Shown one piece after another: positions 45,557 through 55,390 of a stretch of 64,000 nucleotides of DNA (position 1 is the stretch's first letter; the number at the start of each line of letters is the position of its first letter). This DNA is from Taudactylus pleione (Eukaryota > Chordata > Amphibia > Anura > Myobatrachidae). The position numbers and the translations under genes are program-made. The stretch is from contig JAUIMM010000636.1 of NCBI GenBank assembly GCA_031769625.1, positions 2,939,001-3,003,000 on the forward strand. The letters run 5' to 3'. A model generated the notes under the pieces. That model did not search any database, was not told the DNA's origin, and saw only the letters and a program-made list of their open reading frames with translations.

Positions 45557-46386
45557 CGGGCATATTCAATTAGAGGCGAAAAGTCCATAATTTTCTCCTA
45601 TTTCAATTATCCCCATATTCAATTTCAAAGACTTTTCGCCGGTGCGAAAAAGTCTTTGTTAAAAAATGGGAATAACTTTTCTCCATGTAATACATGGCAA
45701 AAAAAGTGCAGAATTGGGGTGTAGGGGTGCAGGCTTAAAAAAAATAGCCTGCAGCCCTGGGAGGGATCCCTAAAAGTAATTGTGTCAAAAAAATAAAAAA
45801 AATCCTCAGGACACCCCAAAAAATGTACTTAAAGTTTGGGGGTGAAAAAAAAAATATTGGGGCATAAAGTTTTAAACTAGCTAAATTGATTTACAGGGGG
45901 TCCCGAAGTATAAGGCAGGTGTTTTCTAGAATGCGGCTAGTAACGGCAGGTGCATTTCTGAAGATTTTTTTTTTATTATTTTAGGGACTTAAAAATATGC
46001 TTGCACCCATTTTCATGTACCACAAATTTGATGGCCATAGTTATTTAAAAAAAAAAAAAAAAAGATAAATGCTATTCTTCACCCCTTCTTTACAGGCGCA
46101 TTTATGCACCTGCCGCGGCTACTTAAAAACCCGACTTACCTTCCGCAGGCCAAAACGGGGGTACCCATAGTGATCCCCCATGTCAGGACATCTTTAGGGG
46201 AGTCCCAGGATGATTTCCCGAAAATTCCCTGGACTTTTCCATACTTACCTTTCCGCTGGGTCCCGTTTTCGCCGGATCCTAATTGAATACTGGGATAAAG
46301 CGAGCACGCGCCCGATACTTTATCCCAAAAAAAACAGCGATGATGGCGAAAAGTCCGACTTTTTGCCTAAAATTGAATACCCCCCC
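45557..46386. mobile_element. Harbinger-type MITE abutting Tc1-A, TSD ATA
   Basis: GGGCATATTCAATTAGAGGCG at the left mirrors CAAAATTGAATACCCCCCC at the right. ATA flanks it (45,554-45,556 and 46,387-46,389). CGAAAAGTC/GACTTTTCGCC blocks lie just inside both ends, as in 15,468-16,344. It contains a poly-A run near 46,050. It landed at or next to the right end of Tc1-A. Confidence 0.7.
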
Positions 46387-46660
46387 ATATTGTATGTACG
46401 ACACAATTTCTTCAAGTTAAATGCCTAGAGAAAGTGGCTTGTGTAATTCCCAAAATCCATGAGCTCACAGACTGATGTGAGCCTTTGGCAAAAAAAAGTG
46501 CAAACATTTATTTATGCAGCCAAGGCATTATATTGCTGCTGCCAGCTAAAGGATCCAAATCATCTCTCACCTGCTCATATAAGTTCAGGAGGGTTGTGCG
46601 GTTGAGCCTATATAGCTGAACCACCTCCTGATCTGAGAGGATAGCGTAAACATCGGTAAC
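46387..46660 (-). pseudogene. Harbinger transposase N-terminal region
   Basis: Minus strand from about 46,660: DVYAILSDQEVVQLYRLNR, then NLYEQVRDDLDPLAGSSN. This matches the N-terminal helical region of PIF/Harbinger transposases (LSDxE..YRLxR..L...DDLxP). After a frameshift, 46,389-46,480 gives SSWILGITQATFSRHL, the helix-turn-helix-like GI[ST]QxxxSR motif. The nuclease half is 2 kb away at 44,180-44,399, behind the two insertions. Confidence 0.75.
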
Positions 46661-46959
46661 ATCGAGAACCATCGGACCCATATGCACAATAGTGGTTGAC
46701 CTGACCTACCGCAGGATTTTAGCCATTTCCTATGTATAGCTTATGCTATGGCTGCATATGCCACCCCACTGCCTTAATTATGCACGCCCCTATAACAGCG
46801 TTACAACGCCTGCGTTCACCTGACCACCCCCCGTCACCACCCACAAACGGCACTTCCTTTCAATCAGTATCGAAAGGGTCTGCGTATTTTGGCTTTCAGT
46901 AATGGAGCAGGGGCAGCAGCAGCAGATTGACCAGCAACAATCTTGCCAGCCACAGAGCA

Positions 46960-47475
46960 AGCTATCACTTGCAGCAGGGAAGCGGTATGAAATCCCGGCG
47001 GCCGCATGCCCGGGAGTTCGAATCCCGGCAACGACAGGCAGACAAAAGCAGAGTTCCCGACAGCGGCAGCCCGACAGCGCTGGAAATCCCGACCGTCCTC
47101 AGGTAAGTATCTACTAGCCTAACTTAACCTAACCCCCCTAACCCTAACCCTCCTTAGGGGTGCCTATCCCTAACCTCCCCCCCTGTGCCTAACCCTGATC
47201 CCCCCTCTAAGTGCCTAACCCTAACCCCCCCCCTTCCCCGCTGCCTAAACCCCAGAGGGGTACCTAACCCAAACCTAAACCTATCCCTCCCCCCCCGCGG
47301 CTGTCCACTCGTGGCGCCCGGCATCCCTTCGATCAGGATGCCGAGCGCCGGTCTCCTGGCGTTGGAAAAATTACAGGTGTCTAGATTTAGACGCCTGTCA
47401 TTTAACCCTCGCCAGGATAAAACAGTCGGGATGCCGGCTGTTGGGCTTACGTCAGCCGGCATCCCGATTGCATCT
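46960..47475. repeat. GC-rich palindromic repeat with CCTAACCC tract
   Basis: Inverted GATGCCGGCTG/CAGCCGGCATC lies near 47,430-47,465. A stretch with many CCTAACCC words (47,120-47,290) recurs in shorter form at 52,215-52,330. GGAGTTCGAATCCC near 47,013 resembles a tRNA B box, as does GGTTCAAATCC at 52,171. Probably a MITE or tRNA-derived SINE fragment; not telomeric, because the CCTAAC words are irregular. Confidence 0.5.
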
Positions 47476-47513
47476 CTGCAGCAGTGGTAGCATCACTCAT
47501 TGTTTGTAACTCT

Positions 47514-47929
47514 GGGGGTGATTTAGTTTGGGATGGAATTGTATAGCTGCATGCAAGCAGATTTGCAATTCCGTCTTTGTAAATATGCAAATGTAGCTGT
47601 AGGTGTATGACACCCCCTGCTGCATTTGCCATCCCAGCCCTGCGAATGAGGTCACAGGCTGGGATAACCATCACCATCGGTCGCAATGGTGGATGGTGCC
47701 AGACCACCAGCCAGCTGTGTAAGCCTCAGCTTACTCAGGCTGTCTGGCTTGCGAGGCCAGGAAACTGCGCCCGTGGACGCAGCCCATGGCCTTGCCACTC
47801 CCGGAAAACCGGGCGGATATGTTCAATCAGGCAGAGGCATAGAAGGGGCTGCATGCAATCACGCAGGACAAGTTTTGCACATTCGCAGAATGGGTTCTGC
47901 GCACCTGCGTGAAATGCTAAATTAGCCCC
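47514..47929. mobile_element. MITE, 3-bp TSD TCT
   Basis: GGGGGTGATTTAGTTTG at the left and GCTAAATTAGCCCC at the right are inverted. TCT flanks both sides (47,511-47,513 and 47,930-47,932). The interior shares GCTTACTCAGGCTG and CTTGCGAGGCCAGGAA with 62,930-62,995 and 1,985-2,035. It is 416 bp and non-coding. Confidence 0.78.
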
Positions 47930-47932
47930 TCT

Positions 47933-48875
47933 ATCCTACAACTTCTATTATTTGCAATGTTTGCTTATTGTTTCTAAAATTATTAAGAAAGGCAGTAATA
48001 TGAATTAATGACACAAGCATTATACCCATTAGTCACTTCATGCTCCCTTGCTTCATTGTCACTTTCAGAGTAATAACTAAATGTTTCCCTCACTGCTTTT
48101 AACTGGTAACTAATCATTTTATCCTTCCTAGACATGATTGTATTTTAACTGAAGTTAATAACACACAGCACTTGTTGTCTGAATGGCAAAGCATTGATGT
48201 CTACCTCATGGCCGTGTGTAAAGAAACTCTCAGATATTACACTGTGAAATTCAGATTAATTAATGAAAGATTGTCCATATTGAATTATAGCTACCAATAC
48301 AGGACATACATCATCAAAACTTTTATATCATTTAATTTAATTAAAATTAATTTTAATTAAAACATCAATGGTTGCTTAGTTAACATCTGTAACAAACCAA
48401 TAGAAATAAACAAGTTACATATCCCCAGATGTTTAATGAACTGTTCATCCTTGTACCACTATTACACAGGCGCTCATGTACAAACGTGCATGCGTGCATG
48501 GCAGTAAGAGCATTTATACTACCACTGTACAGTACTTGCATGGATTTATCTTATTGTACACACTGTTTACTCATCTGGGTGAACAAAGACATATAGTTTG
48601 CAACCCCTTCTTGACCAGAAACACTATGCAGAATTAACTGTTTTTATTCAGCTATGTATACTAGTAATTTTAACTTTAATAACTTTTTAAACACTGTAAA
48701 GTAAATTGTGTTTTGGGAAATAATTGTATGTTTCACAACTTTGTTATTTTTGTATGTTGTGCTGCTTACACACACACAAACGCACACAATATTATACATA
48801 ATACGGTAAGGTCTGTCCTACCCACATCTTCTCAATGCACGTGTAGTGGAAGTCTCCGACAGTGAGGGTGATGGA
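47933..48875. other. AT-rich spacer, nothing recognised
   Basis: No coding or repeat features recognised beyond short CA runs near 48,770. Confidence 0.5.
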
Positions 48876-48878
48876 ATG

Positions 48879-49464
48879 CATACTTGCCTACTCTCCCGAA
48901 TTGGTTGGGAGCCTCCCGAAAATTGGGTGCTCCCAACCTCCCGTGAATGCAGGCAACCCTCCCGGCTGCCGCCAACCCCTCATATCCCCCCCAATTACCT
49001 CTGAAACCCCTGCAGTGGGGGGGGCGGTGACGCGATTCACACTGAATCGCGTAATTTTGACCCCATCTCCTGCTTCACAATGCCTGTAATATCAGCTTTG
49101 TGTAGCGGGGGCCGGGCCAAAATGACGTGATCACATGGCTCCGCTCCTGCCCCGCCCACAAATACTCGCAGCCCAGCCGGCCCTGCCTCACTGAGCTTGC
49201 CATGCTCCCTAGTCATGCCAATCTGGCTGCTCCCTCCCGGAAGGGGCAGCCAGAAAGTCGGCAAGCCTGACGGAATGGACTTGGGAGAGGAGAACCAGCC
49301 TCTGGGGTTAGTATGGAAGCTGGATGAGGCAATGGGTGGGGTGGGGATGGGACAGGACAGAGTGACGTGGAAAGTCAAGATGGGGCAGTGGGGATGAAAC
49401 CTCAATAGAGTGGGGGGTGATGCTGGCCAAAGCTAAGGAGGATGTGTATGTGTGTGTGTGTATG

Positions 49465-49496
<32 letters not shown>

Positions 49497-49843
49497 TACA
49501 TATATTGTTTTGGGGTTTTTTTTGCCTACTTTTGGTTTCTCCTCTCACGTAGCTGATCATTTTAGGGGCCAAGGCCATACTGTCACTGCATTTGGCCCCT
49601 CCCCCATCATGGCAAAATGGTGCAAGTTGCGGGTCCATGGAGAGGGGGCAAAGCTAAAATTATGTGATTTTTGGAAGTTTAGTCCTGCTCCCTCTCTACA
49701 GACTCACAATTCTCGGCAATTATCTTCCCATCCTGCCCACTTCACTATGTATTGGGTGGGATGCAGGAGATCCGCCATTCTTACGGCAGTGTGGGAGACT
49801 ACCCAAAGACTCCTGTACCCTCCTGGGAGAGTAGGTAAGCATG
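48879..49843. repeat. GC-rich interspersed repeat pair (CATACTTGCCTACTCTCCCG family)
   Basis: A first unit 48,879-49,268 (CATACTTGCCTACTCTCCCG to GTCGGCAAGCC) is homologous to 4,778-5,123. A second part to 49,843 ends CCTGGGAGAGTAGGTAAGCA, inverted relative to the start. A TG/TA microsatellite lies at 49,445-49,500. Non-coding. Confidence 0.55.
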
Positions 49844-50106
49844 ATATACATATGCTACCATATTGTATGCACGGAAATCAATGCAGAGTTGTATCTTGAA
49901 ATAGACTTGGTATGGGTGCTTAACTATTCCTCATCTAAATAGCATGTGCTGCATGATAACACAAGCTCAAGTACAAAAATAGATTTTGTTGTCTTTTAAA
50001 GAAATAACATACTGATAAATATCATGGATTTATAGAATGCTTATTAAATAATTACAATAAGTAAAAGATCTGCAAAAGAAGATTCAAAACTAAAAAAAAT
50101 GGTCAC

Positions 50107-50148
50107 TACCTTTGAAAAAGTCACGTGGATGAGATGAAACGCGTTGGG
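50107..50148 (+). ncRNA. Hammerhead-ribozyme-like motif, copy 6 (isolated Penelope tail)
   Basis: CCT (50,109-50,111), core TTGAAAA (50,112-50,118), an arm region GTCACGTGGATGAGAT with a weak TCA/TGA hairpin, GAA (50,136-50,138), ACGCGT (50,139-50,144), T, GGG (50,146-50,148). CCT and GGG pair with one G-U wobble. No Penelope coding sequence is nearby, so this may be a severely truncated 3' tail. Confidence 0.42.
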
Positions 50149-50429
50149 CTCACTACAGATACCCCAAATTAACTATTTAGATCATTGGCAGTTCAATTGG
50201 TAATTTGTACAAGGAGTTTTTTTTATATATGTGTATATTCATCTCAAATAAATAGTAAACGCAAATAATTAGTATTGCTATTATTTTCAAATTTATATAC
50301 AGTCTGGTAACATACACACACATAAGGGCCACCTATTCCCACTCACTCTACAGTTGAATTGGACAGAAGAGGAGACCAGCAGAAATTGAGTTAATGGGTG
50401 AGTAACTTTCAACCACCACTCTGTACATC

Positions 50430-50871
50430 AGAGGCGCTCACAAAAAGCAAGCGCTCACTCTGAATGAGGGCGGCCGTTTTTTTTTGTAAACTGGCCTCCT
50501 GGCCGCTCGCTAAGCTGTGGGTGATCACCCACAGCTTTTGCGAGTGGCCAGGTGATGGTTGCGATTATCGCAACCATCAGTGAGCTTCCTGCTCAAATAG
50601 AGCAGGAAGCTCACTACTGACATCACGAGTGATGTCGGTAGGGCCGCCCACAAATGGCAGGCATTCCTTCAGGAATACCTCCATTTGTCCAGCCACCCCC
50701 CTCCCCGCCTACAAAACTGGCCGAGCTATCGATCAACATCGACAGCTGGCCCGTTTGTAGTGAGCCCCAGAGCGAGTGAATTTCTCACTCGCTACGGGGC
50801 GTGTGCACAGTGCCCCACCATTGACCCGCTTGCGAGCGCATAGAGCTTGTCAGCGGGTCTGAATGAGGGCC
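50430..50871. mobile_element. Multi-palindrome MITE (beta type)
   Basis: The right end CGGGTCTGAATGAGGGCC and an eroded left end bound a chain of palindromes including CCCACAGCTT/AAGCTGTGGG and TCCTGCTC..GAGCAGGAAG. Homologous to 51,110-51,562 and 54,558-55,059. Confidence 0.65.
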
Positions 50872-51109
50872 ATAGTGTCTGATTGGAAAGTGATACTTTC
50901 CTTATAAAGGTGCTGATTATGGAGCTAGAATGAATTTCTGTAGGAGGTTTTAAAGGTGGACCCAGTGTACCTGAAAAAATTGCTTTGACGTATACCACAG
51001 TGTGGGACTGTCATTTGAGTTTGAATTCGAGTATTTGAACATCTGAGACTGAGACTTTATTTAAGGATTCTGAGAGATTGATTTCTACATTTACAAGGAA
51101 GGAGTAATG

Positions 51110-51562
51110 TGGGCCTCTCGCAGGTAATGTGGGCGTTTTTTTTTGTCTCCTGTTGCTCGCAAAGCTTTGGGAGCCCACCCACAGCTTGTGTGAGCGGTAA
51201 AGAGCCTGTCGCGATAATCGTGACCATCGGATGCCGCAAGGCCAAGTGGACTTCCTGCTCTAATAGAGCAGAAAGTCCACTACTGATATCAGTTGTGTCA
51301 GTAGATCCTCCCTCAAATGCCAGGCGTTCCTAAGGGAACGCCTGCATTTGGCCAATCACCCTTCCTACCCGCCTACAAAACGGGGTGAGCTATCATTCAC
51401 CATCGACAGCCACCCCATCTTGTAGCGAGCCCCGTAGTGACTGAAATTCAGTCGCTTGGCTGGGGCTCGCGCATGCACATGCCAGACGCGGCACATGTGC
51501 AGATCACAAACATCGAGCCGCTTGCGAGCGATGAGCGCTTGCGAGCAGCTCTGAATCAGGCC
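51110..51562. mobile_element. Multi-palindrome MITE (beta type), TSD ATG
   Basis: It starts TGGGCCTCTCGC and ends CTCTGAATCAGGCC; ATG at 51,107-51,109 and 51,563-51,565. The interior has TTCCTGCTCTAATAGAGCAG and GCGTTCCTAAGGGAACGC palindromes. Confidence 0.7.
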
Positions 51563-51616
51563 ATGAGTTTGAATAGGAGTTTGTTTGAACTGCTGTCTCA
51601 TGTAAGATGTATTATT

Positions 51617-52076
51617 GGGCCTGATTCATGCGTGAGACCCGGATAGCGACGGGCAAGCCGTCGCTATGGGTCTCGCTACAAAGGGGGCGTGCTGTCGATG
51701 GTGAGTGACAGCACGCCCCCTTTGGTGGGCATGCTGGGGGCGTGGCTGCCCAGACGGAGGCATTCCCATGGGAACGCCTACCGTCTGGGGCCGGCCCCAC
51801 TGACATCACTTGTGATGTCAGTGGGAGTGCTTTTGGCTCTGATAGAGCCAAAAGCACTCCAGGGCTTGCGGCAGACAAGACCCTACCACAAGGGTCTCGT
51901 CACAAGCACGATGGTCGCGATGGTCTTGACCATCGTCACCATCTTTTTGGCCGCTCGCTATAGCTGTGGGTGGTCACCCACAGCTATGCGAGCGGCCAGG
52001 AGGCCGCTCTAAAAAAGAGGAGGGCACTGATTCAGAGCGAGCGCTCTGAAAGAGCGTCCGGCTCTGAATCAGGCCC
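51617..52076. mobile_element. Multi-palindrome MITE (alpha type), TSD ATT
   Basis: GGGCCTGATTCATGCG at the left, GGCTCTGAATCAGGCCC at the right, ATT on both sides (51,614-51,616 and 52,077-52,079). Homologous throughout to 2,209-2,732 and 2,913-3,462, including the AAGGGGGCGTGCTG and CACGCCCCCTTTGG blocks. Confidence 0.85.
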
Positions 52077-52238
52077 ATTGTTCCTGAACTGTGGTTGCCT
52101 TATGTAAGAAGTCATTACACTGGCTCTGCCTTTTCAAGCCTGGAATACAAAGCTTACCTGTTAGCCGCAGGTTCAAATCCAGACAGCGGATGCCCGAAAG
52201 GATCAAGATCCCCTGTCCCTCCCTAACCTCCCCCTTTA

Positions 52239-53234
52239 GTGCCTAACCCTAACCTACCCCCGGGGTGCCTAACACTAACCCCTCCTTACCGCTCCCAAAA
52301 CCTAACCCTCCCGGGGGGGTGCATATCTACATCCCATTTGCATCATCTCAGACTTGCTCACTGGGTCCAGCTGCATCGAGTTGAGAATTTGGATTCCACT
52401 GTTCAGCTAGTGGAAAATGCCTTGCAGGCGCAAGATGGTATGGAGAACCTTCCTTCTTTAATTACGCTGGAGACTACCCATCTGTCTCCACAGCGGGTGT
52501 TGTCTCGGGATAAGGTGCCTCCACGTATGGATTTGGATAGGCACCAGTATCCCTTGCAGATGATGGCTTCGGGGAAATTGAGGCACACAGCGTCATTCTT
52601 CTCTTCACATACAGAGGGTTTTCGTCCCAGAAGTCATTCTGTGGGGAAGGTGCTGGCTGCCCGTTTTCCAGAAGATGGTGGTACAGAGTTAAGGACTTCT
52701 CCAATAACTCCAGCTCAAGTGTGTTCCTCATGTGGCCAAGGTGGGCATCAAGAATGGGTGTGTCCACAGATGGATTTCTCTTTTTCTGGTGTCTTTACAG
52801 CTATAGATACCTGTCCTCTTCCGCCTATAATACAGGTATATGTGCAAGTCGGTAATGGACTGGTCAAGGGCTTGGTGGACTCTGGATCTGCTACTACCCT
52901 TATAGACAGGGATTTGTTGTCCCCAGAGTTGTTGTTGCCCCACGAACTAGTCAGCATCTGTTGTGTGCATGGAGATGTTCGGGCCTTTCCTTTTGGCATG
53001 GTCCCTTTGATAATCGGGAAAGACTGCCAAACTACATATGGGTGTGTGTCCTTTGTTACCAGACCTGTCCTAATAGGTTGTGACTGGCCTCACTTCCTGA
53101 CTCTTGTTCTTCAGGAGGAACAGTTGTCTGCAGCAGCCCTTGGAGAGACATTTCCCTTCTGCCCTGATTTGCTTCTGTCTAGGGTAAAGGCTCCTGAATC
53201 TAAGAAACAAAGGAGAAGGGATCACAGACACTGA
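52239..53234 (+). pseudogene. gag C-terminus and aspartic protease (Gmr1-like)
   Basis: A 331-aa open frame. The first 35 residues come from a CCTAACCC-rich repeat, so the start is not genuine and the gag N-terminus is missing. From about residue 36 it is gag-like. CSSCGQGGHQEWVC (about 162-175) is a CCHC zinc knuckle (C-x2-C-x4-H-x4-C). LVDSGSATTLIDRDLL (Asp about 214) is the aspartic protease active site. gag and PR are in one frame, common in this group. The frame ends in a basic tail (KKQRRRDHRH). Confidence 0.85.
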
Positions 53235-53446
53235 CTTGTTTGTGATGTTTTGTTGGGACAAAAGGTCTTTTCCCATAATGCTACTGCTTGCAATGTGCCT
53301 GTAAATGCTGATGTTCCTGTTCATGTCAATGTATCTGATAATTCTGATTAACCTGTCATTACTAAAATGCCTATGCATGCTGATGTCCATGGTAATGCTG
53401 AGAGGTTTAGGAACACTGATGTGTCTAGATACTCAATTAAGTAGTA
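53235..53446 (+). other. Linker between protease and integrase, broken
   Basis: Degraded sequence with repeated GATGTTCCTG/AATGCTGATG words. No domain is recognisable; frame lost between the PR and IN parts. Confidence 0.5.
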
Positions 53447-54557
53447 TTAATGAAGTGGCCTTAACACTTCCTGTTGCGCCTCAACCTGATTTAAGAATGG
53501 CCCAATGGGAAAATCCTGCTTTAAAAAGGGCCTTTGAACAGGTTCTTTCAGTGGATGGTGTCCTCTTGTCACAGAAGTAAAAGATCCCCATTTTGTGTTG
53601 CTTAAAGAGGTTTTATATCGACTAGACAAGCATAAACAAATGGGGGAGATGATACGACAGTTGGTGGTTCCAGCCCCTTTCAGAAAGCAGATTCTGGTGT
53701 TAGCCCATGAAGTTCCTTGGGATGGTCATTTGGGATGGGATAAGATGGTGGAGAGAATAACCTCCTGGTTCTATTGGCCAGGTGTTTATGCTGAGGTCTC
53801 AGGGTTCTGTTCCGCTTGTTCAGAGTGTCAAAAGACAACAGTAAACCAACCGTCTCCTGCCCCGCTGATCCCTCTCCCAATTGTAGGGTTCCCATTTATA
53901 AAAATAGGGGTTGATTTAGTGGGTCCAACTGAACTACCATCGAAAGGCTATAAATTCATTTTAGTTGTTGTTGACTATGCCACCTGTTATCCGGAGTCAT
54001 TCCCCTTAAGGGTCGCTACAGCCAAAAACGTAGTGACTAAGTTATTACAGCTGTTTTCGAGGGTTGGATTATCTAAAGAAATTGTTACCAACCAAGGGAC
54101 AAACTTTATGTTTAAGTTAATGCAGGGGGTGTTAAAGTTGTTAAAAATTAAATCTGTCAGAACCTCAGTATATCATCCCCAAATGGATGGCTTAGTCGAA
54201 ATCAACCGTACACTAAAGTCTATGTTAAAGAAGTTTATAAAGACAGAAATAAGGTGGGATGAGCCTCTACCCTATTTGCTATTTGCAATCAGAGAAGTGC
54301 CCCAGGCTTCTACTGGCTTTGCCCCTTTTGAGCTTCTTTATGGGTGGAAGTCACGGGGTGTTCTCGACCTTCTGCGAGAAGCATGGGAAGAACAACCAAT
54401 AGAGGGTGAAAGCATCCTTCTATATGTGGTCCAGATGCGTAATCGCATACACCTACTAGGTCATTTGGCCCAGGAAAATTTGGTAAATCCACAGGAGGCT
54501 CAAAAACTTCTCTATAACCGTAATGCCCGAACTCAAGTTTTTTCACCTGGGGATAAA
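53447..54557 (+). pseudogene. Integrase zinc-binding and catalytic core (Gmr1-like)
   Basis: 53,447-53,580 carries a short pre-integrase segment (PDLRMAQWENPALKRAFEQV) ending in a stop. 53,595-54,557 is open: HEVPWDGHLG and CSACSECQ form the HHCC zinc finger, GVDLVGPTEL holds the first catalytic Asp (about residue 107), the second catalytic position reads TNQGTNF where Asp is expected, and HPQMDGLVEINRTLK has the catalytic Glu. The frame runs to FSPGDK, where the MITE begins. The Asp-to-Asn change and the insertion make it inactive. Confidence 0.9.
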
Positions 54558-55059
54558 GGGCCTGATTCAGAGGCGCTTGCTATTTGCGAGCGCTCGCTCA
54601 GAATCAGGGCGGGTGGGTTTTTTTATTCTGAACTCCAGGTCGCTCACTAAGCTGTGGGTGACCACCCACAGCTTTAGCGGGTGGCCTGGCGATGGTCACA
54701 ATTATCATGATCATCGGGTTTGCGAGGAGACCCTGTGGTAGGGTCTCAGGTCTCTCTACAATAGCAGGAAGTCCACTACTGACATCACGAGTGATGTCAG
54801 TAGGGCCGCCCACAAACGGCAGGCATTCCTTCAGGAACGCCTCCGTTTGTGCAGCCACCCCCCCACCCACCTACAAAATGGGGTGAGCTGTCGATCAACA
54901 TCGACAGCTGCCCCATCTTGTAGAGAGCCCCGGAACAAGTGAAGTATTCACTCGCTAAGGGGCTTGCACACACACGTGACGTGTGCCGTGCTTGCGCACT
55001 GGGCCACCATCACCTGCTTGCGAGTGCTATACGCTCGTGAGCGGATCTGAATCAGACCC
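54558..55059. mobile_element. MITE inserted in integrase, TSD AAA
   Basis: GGGCCTGATTCAGAGGCGC to CGGATCTGAATCAGACCC, with AAA at 54,555-54,557 and 55,060-55,062. It is 502 bp, beta type with the same palindromes as 50,430 and 51,110. The coding sequence on either side is continuous in sense if it is ignored. Confidence 0.9.
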
Positions 55060-55390
55060 AAATTCCTTTTGTTGTTACCTACTCAGAGAAGTAAATTACT
55101 AGCAAAGTGGCAAGGACCATTTGAAGTAAGTAGAAAGGTTAGCAAAGTAAAGTATGAAGTCTCTCAACCTTACCCCCATAGAGATAGGCAGATTTACTAT
55201 GTTAACTTGTTGAAAGCATGGAAAGATCAAGAGGTGTTTTTTGTAGACTCTGGTAATGGCCATATTGACCTTGGTTCACAGATTCCTCAGTCCGATAGGT
55301 TCTCTCCACCCCTCGAACCTTTGAATTCAGTCAAGCTAAAGCCTCCCTTGGGGAACCTTGTTAATGATGAATTCTCAGATGTTTTTTTCT
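55060..55390 (+). pseudogene. Integrase C-terminal domain (Gmr1-like)
   Basis: After the MITE the integrase continues with SKLLAKWQGPFEVSRKVSK and QIYYVNLLKAW, the GPF/Y-type C-terminal module of Ty3/gypsy integrases. The frame then passes through a variable linker to NDEFSDVFF, where the RT begins in an overlapping frame (55,358). Confidence 0.85.

Larger units (their letters stand above)
42936..46900 (-). mobile_element. PIF/Harbinger transposon relic, interrupted twice
   Basis: Pieces of a Harbinger transposase lie on the minus strand at 46,387-46,660 and 44,180-44,399. Outside them are inverted subterminal blocks: left 43,190-43,325 (ATACGCAGACCC, AGTGATTGACAGGAAGTGCT, GCAGGCGTGCC, GCATGCATAAATTA) and right 46,765-46,895 in inverted order (TTAATTATGCACGCC, AACGCCTGCG, CACAAACGGCACTTCC, GGGTCTGCGTAT). 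The left end GGGCCTGATCAGAATTGC resembles the MITE ends; the right end is truncated near 46,900. Tc1-A and a MITE are inserted in it. Confidence 0.7.

Noticed and set aside
46902..47117. Q-rich frame starting MEQGQQQQ as a Myb-like second gene of the Harbinger
   Set aside because: It starts just beyond the recognised right arm of the relic and runs into a CCTAACCC repeat. No Myb/SANT signature is visible.
47120..52340. CCTAACCC-rich stretches as interstitial telomere repeats
   Set aside because: The words are irregularly spaced and mixed with other GC-rich sequence, and they recur as part of a dispersed repeat.
2209..55059. CRISPR array from the repeated palindromic units
   Set aside because: Units are hundreds of bases long, dispersed, flanked by 3-bp duplications and have no regular spacers; the genome is eukaryotic.
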